Part shown: positions 33,262-44,795 of the stretch, piece by piece
Layout: the number at the start of each line of letters is the position of its first letter
How positions within the stretch are numbered: the first letter of the stretch is position 1
NCBI GenBank assembly: GCA_030847615.1
Contig: JAUMIR010000003.1
Coordinates: forward strand, 71,992,001 to 72,056,000
Reading direction: 5' to 3'
Source of the DNA: Gambelia wislizenii
Taxonomy: Eukaryota; Chordata; Lepidosauria; Squamata; Crotaphytidae
Length of the DNA: 64,000 nucleotides
Position numbers and translations under genes: made by a program
Notes under the pieces: generated by a model
Databases searched by the model: none
What the model saw: the letters and a program-made list of their open reading frames with translations, nothing else
What the model was told of the DNA's origin: nothing

Positions 33262-33629
33262 GGTACTATAGTACTGAACAGTGAACTCACCATGGGTCAG
33301 CGTAAGAGGGGCGCTCCAAAAATGCGATACAAGGACTCCCTGAAGCAATATCTCAGGCTCGGCCAAATTGATCACCAGCAATGGTCCACCATGGCCTCAT
33401 ATCGGGAGGCATGGAGACACACTATCCATAATGCTGCAGCCTTATTTGAGAACTCATGCCAAACAAGTCTTAAAAGAATCACAACCCGGAAACATCACCC
33501 AGGGAGACCTTCTGCTGTGCTTTCTGAACTTGTTTATCTCAGATTGGCCTTTTTAGTCATCAGCACGCTTGCAGAAAGCGCAGGATGAGTCCTTCCTGAA
33601 TCTTCGTTTGCGAAGAAAAGCCAGTGAGA
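33262..33629 (+). mobile_element. RTE-like LINE 3' end, copy 1
   Basis: A 5'-truncated non-LTR element. The frame 33247-33588 contains GQRKRGAPKMRYKDSLKQYL and then IDHQQWSTMASYREAWRHTI, the C-terminal region after the RT of a family with ETW...RWAGHV and a terminal zinc-finger-like motif. Near the end, a deletion relative to 58762-59398 and a frameshift destroy the finger. It finishes with the same 3' tail, CTTCGTTTGCGAAG, at about 33600. Its closest homologues in my memory are RTE-related LINEs of fishes and invertebrates; the clade is uncertain. Confidence 0.75.
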
Positions 33630-33705
33630 CTACTGTATAGCTATACCTCAGCAAAAGAACGTTACAGTATATTGTTGATATAAGTTATGTTCAGTATATA
33701 CCTTT

Positions 33706-34450
33706 TCATAGAATCATAGAGTTGAAAGGGGCCTCATGGGTCCAACCCCTTGCACAGTGCAGGATCTCCAGCTAGAGCATCCCCAGCAGGTAGCTGGCCA
33801 GCCTCTTCTTGAAGACACCCAGAGAAGGCGACCACACCACCTCTTTATGCAATAGGTTCCATTGCTTAACTGCTCTTACTGTCAAGAAATTATTTCTAAC
33901 ATTCAATTGAAACCTACCCTCCTGTAACTTAAAACCATTAGACCTGGTTCTACCCTCTGGAGCAACAGAGAACAGCCCTTCTCCCTCGTCTCTGTGGCAG
34001 CCTTTGAGGTATTTAAAGAGTGCAATCATGTCACCCCCTCATTCTTGTCTTCACCAAGCTGAACACGCCCATCTCCTTCAATCTTTCCTCATATGTTTTG
34101 TTCTCCATACCTCTTATTATCCTTGTTTCCCTTCTCTGAACCTGCTCCAAGTTGTCAATATCCTTCTTAAAATGAGGTACCCAGAACTTGATGCAGTACT
34201 CCAGATGAGGCTTAGCCAGAGAAGAATACAGCGGGGCTTTTACGTCTCTCAACTTGGAAACTATGCTTCTGTTAATGTAGGCTAAAACAGCATTCACCTT
34301 CTTTGCTGCAGCGTCATTCTGCTGACTCATGTTCAACTTGAGGCCAACAATAATCCTAAGGTCCTTTTTGCATGTAGTACTGCTGAGTCATGTATCCCCC
34401 CATCCTATACCTGTGCATTTGGTTTTTATGACCAAAACATAAAATTTTGC
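33706..34450 (-). mobile_element. CR1-type LINE 3' part, reverse orientation
   Basis: On the minus strand, 34336-34031 encodes LAKPHLEYCIKFWVPHFKKD followed by LEQVQRRETRI and YEERLKEMGVFSLVKTRMRG. After a frameshift, 34029-33772 continues with KYLKGCH, a VRAVKQWNLLHKEVVWSPSL block and GVFKKRL. The 3' terminus is TGATTCTATGA in complement at 33711-33720. The upstream part extends to about 34450. One or more frameshifts disable it. Confidence 0.85.
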
Positions 34451-36738
34451 ATTTGTCTCAATTTCATTTCATTTCATTAATTTCTGACAATTTTTCTTTC
34501 AGCTGTAGTCATTTTTTAAGAATACAAAGAGAGTATATGCTATTCTCTTTACATTATTACAAATATTCCAGTAAAACAACAGCAACAAAAACTGCACACA
34601 GAGCTTTGAATGTGTTTGAATGTAACATTTAAACCAAATGTGCTAAACCAGATAATGTTATTTGGAGAAGAAAATGTTCCATTTCTATTTATTCCAGAAA
34701 ACTCGTACTATTCGCTTCAGATAGAAAATGATGAAACCTAGACAAATCTGCTAGATGTGATTGGTTCGAGGATCCAGAACATATGAAATCTACTGGAGGC
34801 ATTTTTCATACTATTTCCATTTTAGCTCATTTCTGATATTTGCTGAGGCTAAGACCCTGTATCAGGAGATGTACAGCTGACATGTCACACATCTCCATAG
34901 CTATGGAGATTATGGGCAAGGGGACAGTACAATGGGCAACGTAAGAAATGTTGGCACTGGTTGTGAAGACTGTCATGCAACCAGGTAGAAGGGGAGGTTG
35001 GGACTCAATGAGCGAACAATCAGTTGATAACAAAAGGCAGATGGGGAAAGGCTCTTAAGACTTAATGTCACCTGCCATTTCATTGTAAGACCCCTCTCAG
35101 TTCAGCTCCTGCATTCAGCATTCAGTATATTCCACATCAAAAGGTGACAGCTGTAAGAGAATACAGTCATGTCCTTCTGTACAGTAGCAGAGGGAAACCT
35201 CCAGCTTATAGGTATGTTCTGGCCCTTGGAGGTTTCCCGTTTGGTCCACAGAGATCTGTACCAATGGGTCCAGTGGCAGTGAATCTGCTCTGTGTTTTAA
35301 TTTGAACTTTAAAAAAGCAAAATATCTCCCAAATAGGTTCAGCATATTGGATAGCTCCCTTAAAATTCAGAATCCAGACTGGTTCCAGCCTTGGGGGAAA
35401 ACAGGCTATAAATAAAGATCATAATAAAGATAATAATAGACTATTAAAAAGCAGCTCACAGTTTTAAAACTCTACTGGGTCAGGAAGTCCCAGACAATCT
35501 TTTGTTCTGGATGCACCTAAATCGCCCCCCGCCAATTCTTTTTGCAATGATTCGTTTGACAAATTACTGCCTGCATTCATCACCCCCAGTTTATGACATT
35601 TATTGGATGCTTGTGTACATTTTCATTTATTTTCTTTAACAAGATACTAACTTTTTTTAAAAAAAGGATTATAATTTTAAAAAATAAAATGAAAAGTGAC
35701 TGAGTGCAAATATTGAAACATTTCTAAGATTATTGACTGCTTATGCAACATGTTGATGACCACAACATCCATGGGCTTATTTCTCATCCCAGAATGCCTG
35801 CCCAAAGTAGCATCTAAGGCTGTAGCAATTCACAGGGCCAGGCCCTATCATTAGACAAGTGAGGTATTTATCTTAGGCAGTGGATTTTGTGCAGGTAATA
35901 CACACTCATCTCTTTCCATCCTCCTAAGCTGTCTGCCTTTGTATATTCATCTTCTCACATCATGTCACTGCCAGAATCATTGGGGAAAGGCTGCTGACCA
36001 AGATATCAGCTGCAAAGATTGTTGAGTCATGCCATTCACTTCCAGCAGCACATGTACTGCTGGTGAATATCATGCTTGCCTCATGGGATGTCTGCTTGGT
36101 GATGCTGCATTGCAACATTTGAGCAAGCAGTGAGCAGAACCCAGAGTGATGAGCAGTGCTCAGGAATTCTAGGACAGAGCTCTATGTTGCCTGACCTGTG
36201 TCCCTTAAATTAGCCTGCTGCCCTCAAGTGTAATGGAGGATACATTCCCATTGCCAGTGCCGAAGTATGATTAATAGCCAGTCCAGTTGGTTTTGTACAT
36301 AGAACAAGGATCAGGCACCATCTTGTTTTGTTTTGCCTGAGATAGCAAAATGTCTTGCACCAGTTCTGTTCTAGAAACACAATGACTCATATGGGAGTTA
36401 CAGAGGAACTGTATTATACAAGAGTCATCATGTTTGGCCAGTTTTCTTGACAGCTTTGATTCATGAGCCAATTTTTCCAGGAACACCCCATCCATCCCAT
36501 GAATATACTATCCCTCTAAAGCAGAACATCAGGATCCTTCCAGTATGGGTGCTATCCTGAGAACAACAGTGTATCATGGAAGAAAGACTTTTACACACAT
36601 AAAAATGAACACACAAAACTTCATATGTATGAGAAAGCCAACACTATCTTAGGTTGTTTTTATATTTGTTTTTATTTATTGTTATAGTTTTTAGCTTTAT
36701 AGTATTATTAGCCACCCAAGTAAGCTGTCACACCTGCT
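34451..36738. other. Unassigned, with an L2-like tail at about 35355-35440
   Basis: About 2.3 kb. At 35385-35440, a GGGGGAAAACAGGCTATAAAT word followed by AATAA repeats resembles an L2-type LINE 3' end (plus). The remainder has no recognised gene, RNA gene or repeat. Confidence 0.45.
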
Positions 36739-36965
36739 ATGTTGTTGTTGTTGTTGTTGTTGCCTTCAAGTCATTTTCAATTTATGGCAACTCTAAGGCA
36801 AACCTATCATGGGGTTTTGTTGGCAAGATTTGTTCAGAGGGTTTTTACCATTGCCTTCCTCTGAGGCTGAGAGAGTGTGACTTGCCCAAGGTAACCCAGT
36901 GGGTTTCTATAGCTGAGCAGGAGTTTGAACACTGGTCTTCAGAGCTGTAGTCCAATGCTAAAATT
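36739..36965 (-). mobile_element. tRNA-derived SINE (SINE-a), reverse
   Basis: A (GTT)7-type tract at 36741-36762 is the complement of the ACAACAACA tail. It is followed by GCCTTCAAGTCATTTTCAA, then a body with ACTTGCCCAAGGTAACCCAG and a degraded B-box region (GAGTTTGAACACTGG) ending at GTAGTCCAATGC. It is full-length in layout but diverged. Confidence 0.8.
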
Positions 36966-38086
36966 ATACTACTGTTACAGTCATCTCTTAAAGCCTGGTA
37001 GCTTATGTCATACATTTCATTATTAAATCTATGATAGCAGAAACAGAAAGTAATATACACTAGCTTTTATTTATTCCATTTCATATAGCTTCTATTTATT
37101 CTATTCCATATAGACAAAAATAGAGCTGCTATCAATACCCAGCAGTACCTTGGGCAGCTGTTGGGGACTTTTGAAAGATTAATAGGAGCCTAAACATGAG
37201 ATGTCTCTCAAATTCTGGCCTGGAATTCTGGCCATCATCTGTCAGGGGACCTTCTTGGGATTACCTGACAGCAGAAGGCACTGGCAATAGTTCTCTGAGT
37301 CTGTGAATATTATGGGGCCCCATTCATTTTTTATTTATTTTTAAATATGGGCTGGTGCTTTGAGCAACAATAGGCAGCTGAGTCTTGCTGCTGTATTAAT
37401 TTTCAGCTCATACAGACTGAAGTTCTGTTGATGTACCACACTGATGTATCCATGCCAGTGTAGGAGGTAGTGGCAGAAAGCAACAAGGCACAGGTACATC
37501 AGCTGTGAAAGCAGGAATTTGAAAAATAGGCTGCTTGGAGCTGGCGGATTTTGTCTTCCTGCCTTCATCACTATGGTACTGTTTGAGATAGCAGCCTTAG
37601 CATGCCCTATACTCAGGAGTTGCTAGTTTGTGGTTCTTTCTAAGAGTTTAGGCATAACATGTATTTATGTAACTTCCTGTTTGTTGGTCTTATCTCTCTT
37701 CCTGCATTAGTTATTCTGAAGGTAGTTTGCATCTTTTCATCTCTCTCCTCTATGTTTGATGAGCACATGGTACAGAACATCTCAACTTGAGATATTATGA
37801 AACCTATAACCAAAGCCCCCCCCCCGATCTCTAATCCTGCTTTAATTCTCAGCTTTAATTCTCTGCTAGACCAAGTGTACATGGGTTGGTGTTGTGGGGC
37901 TGTTTATTGCTCACCTTCAGCTTGTGTATCCTAATTACTCTGCTTTTGAGATACACTACTGTCTCTCATATTACCCAAAATACACAATCCAGGAGAAGGT
38001 ACAACAGCCGGCATAGTGCATCAACAAGATTCTGGCGTTAATATCAATTGCTACAGTGTGAGAAATTAAAATGGGAACTAGATTAA
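36966..38086. other. Unassigned stretch
   Basis: About 1.1 kb. Two near-identical CATATAGCTTCTATTTATTC / CATATAGAC words occur around 37083-37115. A C-tract lies at 37817-37825. No gene was recognised. Confidence 0.4.
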
Positions 38087-38686
38087 GAACTTTATCAGAC
38101 TAGCATCTAAAAACTGTGTAATTCCATGAATGAAGATAGTGGGAACATTGTGGCATTATAACACTTATTATCACACGTAGCTGTAATCACATGAAAGAAC
38201 CACCACGGAATTATCGCACGCTGACCACTAGTGCTTTAAGAAAGGGAGTTTACTTCTGCAGCATGGACAAGATTTTGGCTATTGTCACAAGAAGATTCAA
38301 GCATACTTAAAACTCCAACCCCCAACCCCCAAATTAACAAAGTCAATGAACACAAAAGCATTGAAATAAACCTAAAAGCATGCAAACTAGATGGGACAGT
38401 TATTAAAAAGAGTGTCCTATGCTTTGTTTTTGCATTCTCACCCAGAAGTTTGTTCGCTGAGGACCACCCATCCACACTGTAATCTTGTGATTACAATAGG
38501 ACGTGTTTTTGCACGGCCTCAATACTGTGAAATTGATGGCTTTCCCCATCAATTAAAACAAATGCCTTATTCATGGGTGTGGCATGGGGTAACCATGAGA
38601 TAACGACAATGTCATGCGATCGCCATGGTTGTTTGTGTTACCATGACATTGTAATCATGTGATTTTTGCCATGTCTGATAATGTCC
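38087..38686 (-). mobile_element. PIF/Harbinger-like MITE, family A copy 6 (subtype II)
   Basis: A 600-bp element from GAACTTTATCAGACTAGC to GTCTGATAATGTCC. Its interior differs from copies 1-4 and is collinear, in reverse, with the copy at 62590-63604. Shared blocks include ACCACCACGGAATTATCGCA and ATTACAATAGGACG. Flanking triplets TAA and AGA do not match. There is no transposase. Confidence 0.8.
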
Positions 38687-38698
38687 AGAGGTTCCTGA

Positions 38699-38909
38699 CA
38701 CACTGCAGAAACAATGCAGTTTGACACTGCTTTAACTACCATGGCTCAAGCCTCAATGCTATGGAATTCTGGGATTTGTGGTTTTCTGAGATATTTAGCC
38801 TTCTCTGTGAGAGAGGTCTGGTGTTACAACAGACTACAAATCCCAGAATTCCATTGGATGGAGTCATGATATTTAAAGCGGGGTCAAACTGGATTATTTC
38901 TGCAGCGTA
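38699..38909. mobile_element. Foldback MITE of family D, copy 2 (long type)
   Basis: Left end CACTGCAGAAACAATGCAGT and right end ACTGGATTATTTCTGCAGCG fold back. Inner arms ATGGAATTCTGGGATTTGTG and ACAAATCCCAGAATTCCAT also pair, around a ~40-bp loop. It starts 12 bp after the end of family A copy 6. It has no coding capacity. Confidence 0.8.
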
Positions 38910-40111
38910 TCAGCAACCTTAGCCAGCTACTGCTTACCTACTGCTGCTTCTGGACTGTGCTTGAAAGCAATTTTTTTTTTTTTTTGCCAGCTCCCAGAAA
39001 TCTCAGCTAATATGGCCAACGGTTATCTGGCCTTGGAATGTGATGTATTGTAGTCCCAAAAGGTATTATACTCAAGCCCTGCTGGTAGCATTGCTCAGAG
39101 AATGGCCACCAGACAGATGGGATGACCTGCCATACTTTGAGAGGCAGCCTATGCTTAGCTGTTATTTATCCTTCAATAGATTGCTGATGTTCATACCTCC
39201 TTTTAAAAGAATACCAAACTTACCTGGCTTGGATGTGTATGTTAAGCCCTTATATATTTCATTTCATTTCATCTCATTTTATTAACGCAAGGGAACTTTC
39301 ATCAAGTATATACTGATTTCCTCTTGAGTACCTGAGGAAAACAAAGGACTCTTGCAAGAAAATAATATACTGCATGCTGTAGCATCCTCTAATCAAATAG
39401 AAATGTCAGTTTTTCAGTTCTAATGCTCCTAGCTGTTGACTCACCAGTCATGTACTGACTTTAGTCTCCTCCAACAGCATAAAGTAAGTGTATGCTTTTC
39501 TTGTATTTGTTTGTCTTATCCATATCTTTGTACTCTGTGCAGAAGGAACAAAGGCCCATTCTGTTCAAGGCAGCAGCTCAGCAGAGTTAATTTTAGAAGT
39601 ACTACATGTTCTGCATGATTTGTGAAATGTTTACATGACTCATGATTCAAATGTAACTTAGCACACGTCATGTCTGATTAGAAGGAACCCACTTCTTGGC
39701 TCAGTTCAGATGTAATGGGAAATCATAGTTGATCCTGGTTTGCAATCCTGGTATGGAGGCTTTTTTTTTTTCCTGGCTCAGATGTAACAGCAAAGTGTGG
39801 TTTGTGTTAAACAGGAAATAATTAATTAAATATGAAGATGTTCCACACTAACCCTTTTCTGTGGAATTGCTGTCTTTTCTTAACTTATTTTTAAAGCAAT
39901 TTTTAGATTATCTGGATGACATTTGCTGGCTTCCAGTATTTTGTACTTTGGATTCCAGCTCTGGGAGAAAAGGCATGGTGGTACTACTCCTGTTATTGTT
40001 GTTATAGTAGTTGTGGTTGTTATGGTTATGTTCCCCACCTGCCTGATCTGTTTTTATTTGGTAATAAACTTAACTGCAATCCAGCCAATCCCATGTGGCT
40101 TTTCATGACTT
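38910..40111. other. Unassigned stretch
   Basis: About 1.2 kb with T tracts at 38971 and 39762. A GGGAGAAAAGGCATGGTGGT word at 39963 followed by GTT/GTA repeats may be the end of an L2-like LINE. No gene was recognised. Confidence 0.4.
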
Positions 40112-40345
40112 TGTGTATCTCTGTGTTATATACTTTCAAGTCAACTCTGACTTTATGGCAACCCTATTCTAGGCTTTTATTGGGATGATTTATTCAGAGG
40201 AGGTTTCTCACTGCCTTCGTTTGAGGATGGGAGAATGTGACTTGCAGAAGGTCACCCAATTGGTTCCCATGGTTGAGTGAGAATTCAAATCCTGGTCTCC
40301 CAGGGTCTTAGCCCAAAAACTCAAATTGTTGCATCACATGGGTTC
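40112..40345 (-). mobile_element. tRNA-derived SINE (SINE-a), reverse, old
   Basis: Order on the plus strand: GTTATATACTTTCAAGTCAA (tail), TTTATGGCAACCC, a GATTTATTCAGAGGAGG block, GTGACTTGCAGAAGGTCACC (body), then TTCAAATCCTGGTCTCC (B-box region) and a decayed A-box. It is more diverged than the copy at 60255-60420. Confidence 0.75.
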
Positions 40346-40930
40346 TTTCAGGTTTTCTGAAATTAAACACTTCCTCTTTGCAGGTTCAGCTGGTTTTAGT
40401 GCTTCACATTGGTCCCAGCTGTAGAATTAATCATTTCCTTTGAACAGGTTTGTAGAAAGTTATACTGGTGTTTTTCTCTTTTAAAAAGTAAAGGGGGGAA
40501 AAGAGAGGAAATGAGTAATTAACCCTCCCCATTCTTGCACAACAGCAAGAAAGTGACAAGGGGAAATTCTGAGAGGGATTTTAATCTTCATCACTCAGAA
40601 GGGACCTTTTAGTTGTCTAGAGTTGCTTTGTTGCAGAATGCACACAGAAGTAGACCTCCACAGTAGACATTTTTATGGCAGAGTCACCTGAAGAGTTGTA
40701 AATAATGTCCTTGAGTTTCAATCACTTGCCATGTATAGTTTTTTTTTAAAAAAACTCTTTTTTTTCCTTCTGCAGAAAAAAATTGCCTCAAACATCTATT
40801 GCTTTAGTCTTTTGCACCAGTCAGTGTAATGTATGGGGCCAAAAAATGCCCTATATCATTTTCCAGCAAGCCATGATGATGAGAAGAAGAAATGACATGT
40901 TTTGGTTTTTAGCTGATTGGACCTATTTAA
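40346..40930. other. Unassigned spacer
   Basis: About 585 bp, with T/A tracts at 40739-40768. No recognised feature. Confidence 0.4.
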
Positions 40931-41130
40931 TGAATCATAGAGTTGGAAGGGCTCCTAAGGGCTATTTAGTCCAACCCCCTGGCATGCAGGAATACATAGC
41001 TAAATACTGTTTAAAGACCCCCAAGGAAAGAACCTCTACCTTCCTCTGAGGCCATCCATCCTACTGTCACACAACTCTTCCCAAGGTTTAGGTGAAATCC
41101 CTTTTCTTGCCATTTGAATCCATTGGTTTC
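40931..41130 (-). mobile_element. CR1-type LINE 3' terminus, reverse
   Basis: AATCATAGAGTTGGAAGGGC at the left is the complement of the CR1 3' end. CCAACCCCCTGGCATGCAGG and a TTAGGTGAAATCCC block follow in the standard reverse order. Only the 3' UTR and last codons remain. Confidence 0.8.
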
Positions 41131-41149
41131 TTTCCTAGGCCCTCTCACC

Positions 41150-41343
41150 CTATACAATAACAACCCTAATATTCCACTTTAACTGTCATGGGTAAATCCT
41201 ATAGAATCCTGGTAGTTTGGTGAGTTACTGGTGGTCTCTGGTTGAGAACTCTAAATAGCTCCCCCTAAACTGCAAATCACAAGCGTCCATAGGATGGAAC
41301 CATGGCAGTTACAGTGGAATGATAGTGCTATAATTGTATAGTG
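41150..41343. mobile_element. Foldback MITE of family D, copy 3 (short type)
   Basis: Outer arms CTATACAAT...ATATTCCACTTTAACTG and CAGTTACAGTGGAATGATAG...ATTGTATAG pair. Inner arms TCCTATAGAATCCTGG and the CGTCCATAGGAT side pair less well. It is related to 30943-31146. Confidence 0.7.
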
Positions 41344-43290
41344 TGGAAGAACTCTAGTTTGTGGAATAGCAGAAAACAAGTTTCAGAAGGACTTGAAATC
41401 TCAGTGGATTTGGGAAATGCAAGCGGTATAAAGTTAATCCTTCTCTTACCACTAATTCTACTGCAAACTCTTAGTACATTGGAACTCTAATCGGAATTAC
41501 AAAGGGATCAGGGATCAGAAACAGCTCAAAGGTTGTTTTCTTCCCCTTTTAATAAACCTGGACAAGGGTCAATTAGTCAAAATTCCCCAAGGCAGAAGCA
41601 ATAGAATCAGAGGTTAGAAAAGGTACTTTTTTGAGCTACAAGTAACCAGCATGGCCAGTGGCTTCCCCGGATACCAAGCAATTAATTTTAATGCAAAGTT
41701 GCCACGGCTCTTTGCTGTTTCAATTTACTTGTAAGTAGACATCCTAGAAGGTCTTTGGCTATGAAGAAAGTCATTGCTAGTTCACATATTTGCTATACTG
41801 AGTGCTATGTGAGGCCTGCATTTTACTTCTTCTTCCATCTGATTGTAGAAAAGGAAGGCCATAGGTGGACTAAACAGCTTTATGGAATAAACAATATGAA
41901 TATTCAGGAAAAGATTATGTGAGCCTCTGGCATATCTTCCACTGATAGTTGGGGCTCAAAGAGTAGAAACATTATAGGACTGGGATTCTCTTGCTGACAT
42001 ACACTAGTGTAACTGCATAAATACTTTTTTAGAACTTTGGGCAAAGAAGTATCCATTACCTCTTTCCCCAGTGGTTTTCCTCAGCTGTGCAATGGGATGC
42101 AGCTCCATCCACTGACTCAAATGGACACTGATTGGCCAAAGGATTCCCTGGGAGAACTCCATTGCTCTGTCACTTAGCTGGCATCCATTGCACTTTGACT
42201 CTCCTGCCTAAGTATCATGGTGGAACTTTATACTCTGCCAGCTTCAGATAGGATCATGGCCTAGGCCTGAGCCGATCTACTACTAAACATTCATAGCATG
42301 TAGCAACCAATAAGTATTGTACTAAATAGGTTATTTTATAGAGGGACAGCTAGCCCATTCTAGCAAATACATTTTAAAAATGCCAGCTATGTAGCAGATT
42401 TCTATTTCATTTCTTAGCATATAATACTGGCTTTAACAGTAGCATGTATATGATTTTCTTTTGCCCTTAGTACAAGTAATTGGATGCTTTGCAAAATTAA
42501 ATTTTTTATTCCCCACAGAAGCTCTGAGCAAAATCTGTAGTTAGGTGGCTCTGACTCAAATTATAATTAAGTTCTCAGCTATTAAAATGCTGGTGACTTA
42601 CTTGGGGATGATGAAGTCTACAGAGAATAAAAGGACAGGAGGATCATTATAGCATAAGAGAAAGGAAGGAGATTGGGAAGCTATACAAAAATGGATTAAA
42701 AGTAAGTGATGCTGCTTGGGTGTGTGATTATGCTGAGATGCTGCCCTTGTCTAGACAGACATTATGGCAGTAAAAAAGTGAACACCCTCAAACATTCATG
42801 CACAGAACTACAAAATATATGTGTGTGTTTTGTAAAAGATCAGTAAGAAAAGGTAGGGCCCATTAATAAAGCATTTGAGTGAACTTAGGGAATGAACTGT
42901 ACTCTTGTTTCACATTGTCTTTGGCAGCTTGAAGGCCAGAAAGATAAACAAAACAGAGGTCATAAATTTGTGAGTGCCATCATATTGTAGTGAATCAGCT
43001 ATAATTCTTATTCAGGTATATATCAGAGAACTGGAGCTGAATGAGGATTCTGATGGTTTATGGGGTAGAATCTGTTGATGGAGTGAATGTCTATTGAGCC
43101 AAGAGTCCTTTTGCCTTTGTGTCTGCCCAGAAGTGCTGTCCCATGGTATTCTGTTGCCCGAGAGAAAGGACTACTAGAAGATGTTCTTCCCTTACACACA
43201 CACACACACACACACACGGTAACAGCACTGGCAACTGAATCTTATTTCAACTTTTGGCAATGGGATAGCATCCTTTGCTGGTTTGTCCAT
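41344..43290. other. Unassigned, with a (CA)n tract at 43195-43218
   Basis: About 1.95 kb of apparently single-copy sequence. The (CA)12 tract gives spurious His/Thr and Cys/Val frames. No gene or further repeat was recognised. Confidence 0.45.
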
Positions 43291-43597
43291 GCTATGTCTA
43301 CATGAGCAATTGACCTTATCTTGCCCCTGTCTTGGAGCCCTGAAGTCCTGACAATGCAGGGTTTTTGCCTTGTTTTGCCCTGGGCAGTCCTCATTACCCC
43401 CAGCGCAAAGACAAGGCTAAGATGGGGAAGGGCCCATTACAGTGTTCTTAAAAAATACCCAGTAAAATCCATTCCAGCCAGCAAAAAATGGATCAGGCCC
43501 CATGTGACTACAGGAACCTGTTCCGGCATACTGGCCCATCACTGCTACTACCTTGCTGTTCTGTAGCCAGGAAGGGGAACTGCAGCACATGACCAAG
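43291..43597. mobile_element. Family B DNA transposon, copy 6, truncated
   Basis: Left end GCTATGTCTACATGAGCAAT and the following CTTGCCCCTGTCTTGGAGCC are collinear with 13786-14100 (family B copy 2), up to GCAGCACATGACCAAG. The second half is missing, so the termini cannot be paired. Confidence 0.6.
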
Positions 43598-43618
43598 TAC
43601 AAGAAAGGAAATTGCAAG

Positions 43619-43815
43619 AAACATGAGGAAGAACTTCCTAAGACATGTTTGATGGTGCAATAGATTCACCTGGAAGGTGATGGACTTCATTGGAGGGTTT
43701 TAAACAGAGGTTAAAAGCCCATCTCTTGGAATACCTTAGCACTGGATTCCTGCACTAACAGAAAGTTGGACTAGAGGCCCTTGGGATCCCTTCTAACTCT
43801 TTGCATGTCATCATC
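43619..43815 (+). mobile_element. CR1-type LINE 3' fragment
   Basis: GAGGAAGAACTTCCTAAGA, GTTTTAAACAGAGG and TTGGACTAGAGGCCC match the last ~200 bp of other CR1 copies (compare 8440-8620). The terminal octamer repeat is lost. From 43816 to 44210 nothing is recognised. Confidence 0.7.
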
Positions 43816-44210
43816 TAGTAGATCAAATGGCCCGGGTCAGAACATTTGTTTCAAAGAGGGTTGGATTTTTTAAAAAAAATATGTATACGATGAGAGGTGT
43901 AATAGAAAGTAGACAAGTTTCCTGTTGCAGGGTTGCAAGTGCTCAGGAAAACCTCTAGTTCAAGGAAGAAACAATGAAGAAACCAAGCTAGCCCAGGGTT
44001 ATTCACAGAGGCTTTGAAAGAGCAGAAGAGTAGTGGAAGCAGTCTGGGGTATAAGCACAAAAAGCTAACCAAGCAGGGTTACCGGTAAATGTCTGTCAGG
44101 GAGTAACTGAAGAAAAGAGTTCAAAGAGCAAGCCAATTTCAGGAAACTAGAGAGCAAGGGAGACTACGATGCTAAAAAATACTGAAGCTGATGTTCTGTA
44201 GCACAGAAAT

Positions 44211-44543
44211 GGTCTGGGTGAGATTGGGACATCCAGGTAAGTTTCACTCTTTTTATGACCCTCCCTGGGTTACTTGGGACTTTTAAAGTATGTTTAGGTG
44301 CTTGGTGTAACTTTTTACGCTTTATTTTTTGTTTTATTTTAAAATTTCCCACGCAATGAAGTCTCGCAGGATTTTGAACGAGGAAGTGAACAGGGCTTCA
44401 TTCAATTCCCCTTCATTGCTGGGGAAGCCTTCTGCTGGGAGAGAAGGTAAGTGCAGTGCAGGGCATTCTTTTGCCAGCATAACAATGGATTTTTTTTAAA
44501 TGTCAGCAAAAGAACATTTAAAGGAGCTAGTCTGAATAAGTCC
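44211..44543 (+). mobile_element. PIF/Harbinger-like MITE, family A copy 8, 5'-truncated
   Basis: Begins within the family at GAGATTGGGACATCCAGGTA and is collinear with copy 3 to the right terminus AGTCTGAATAAGTCC. The left terminus is absent. It lies about 100 bp upstream of the larger interrupted copy, so two copies sit in tandem orientation. Confidence 0.75.
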
Positions 44544-44795
44544 ATTATTATCCTAGCATTTTCCTTTTAAGGCAGACCACACCCTTGCCTGTGCTTTTGT
44601 TGCTGTTGTTCCAGTCTGTGGTGCTTTGAAGGATGAAGTAGCTAAGGACTTTATCAGACTAGGCAAATAGAGCATCATAATGATGCCTAATTAATGCAAA
44701 AACTGTTCTTTTTTACAGACAGGCCAAGCCATCAATAGATCTTCTGTGGTGCTTTTTTGCCAGCATTGCTAGCATTTGAAACTCGTGCCATTGTG

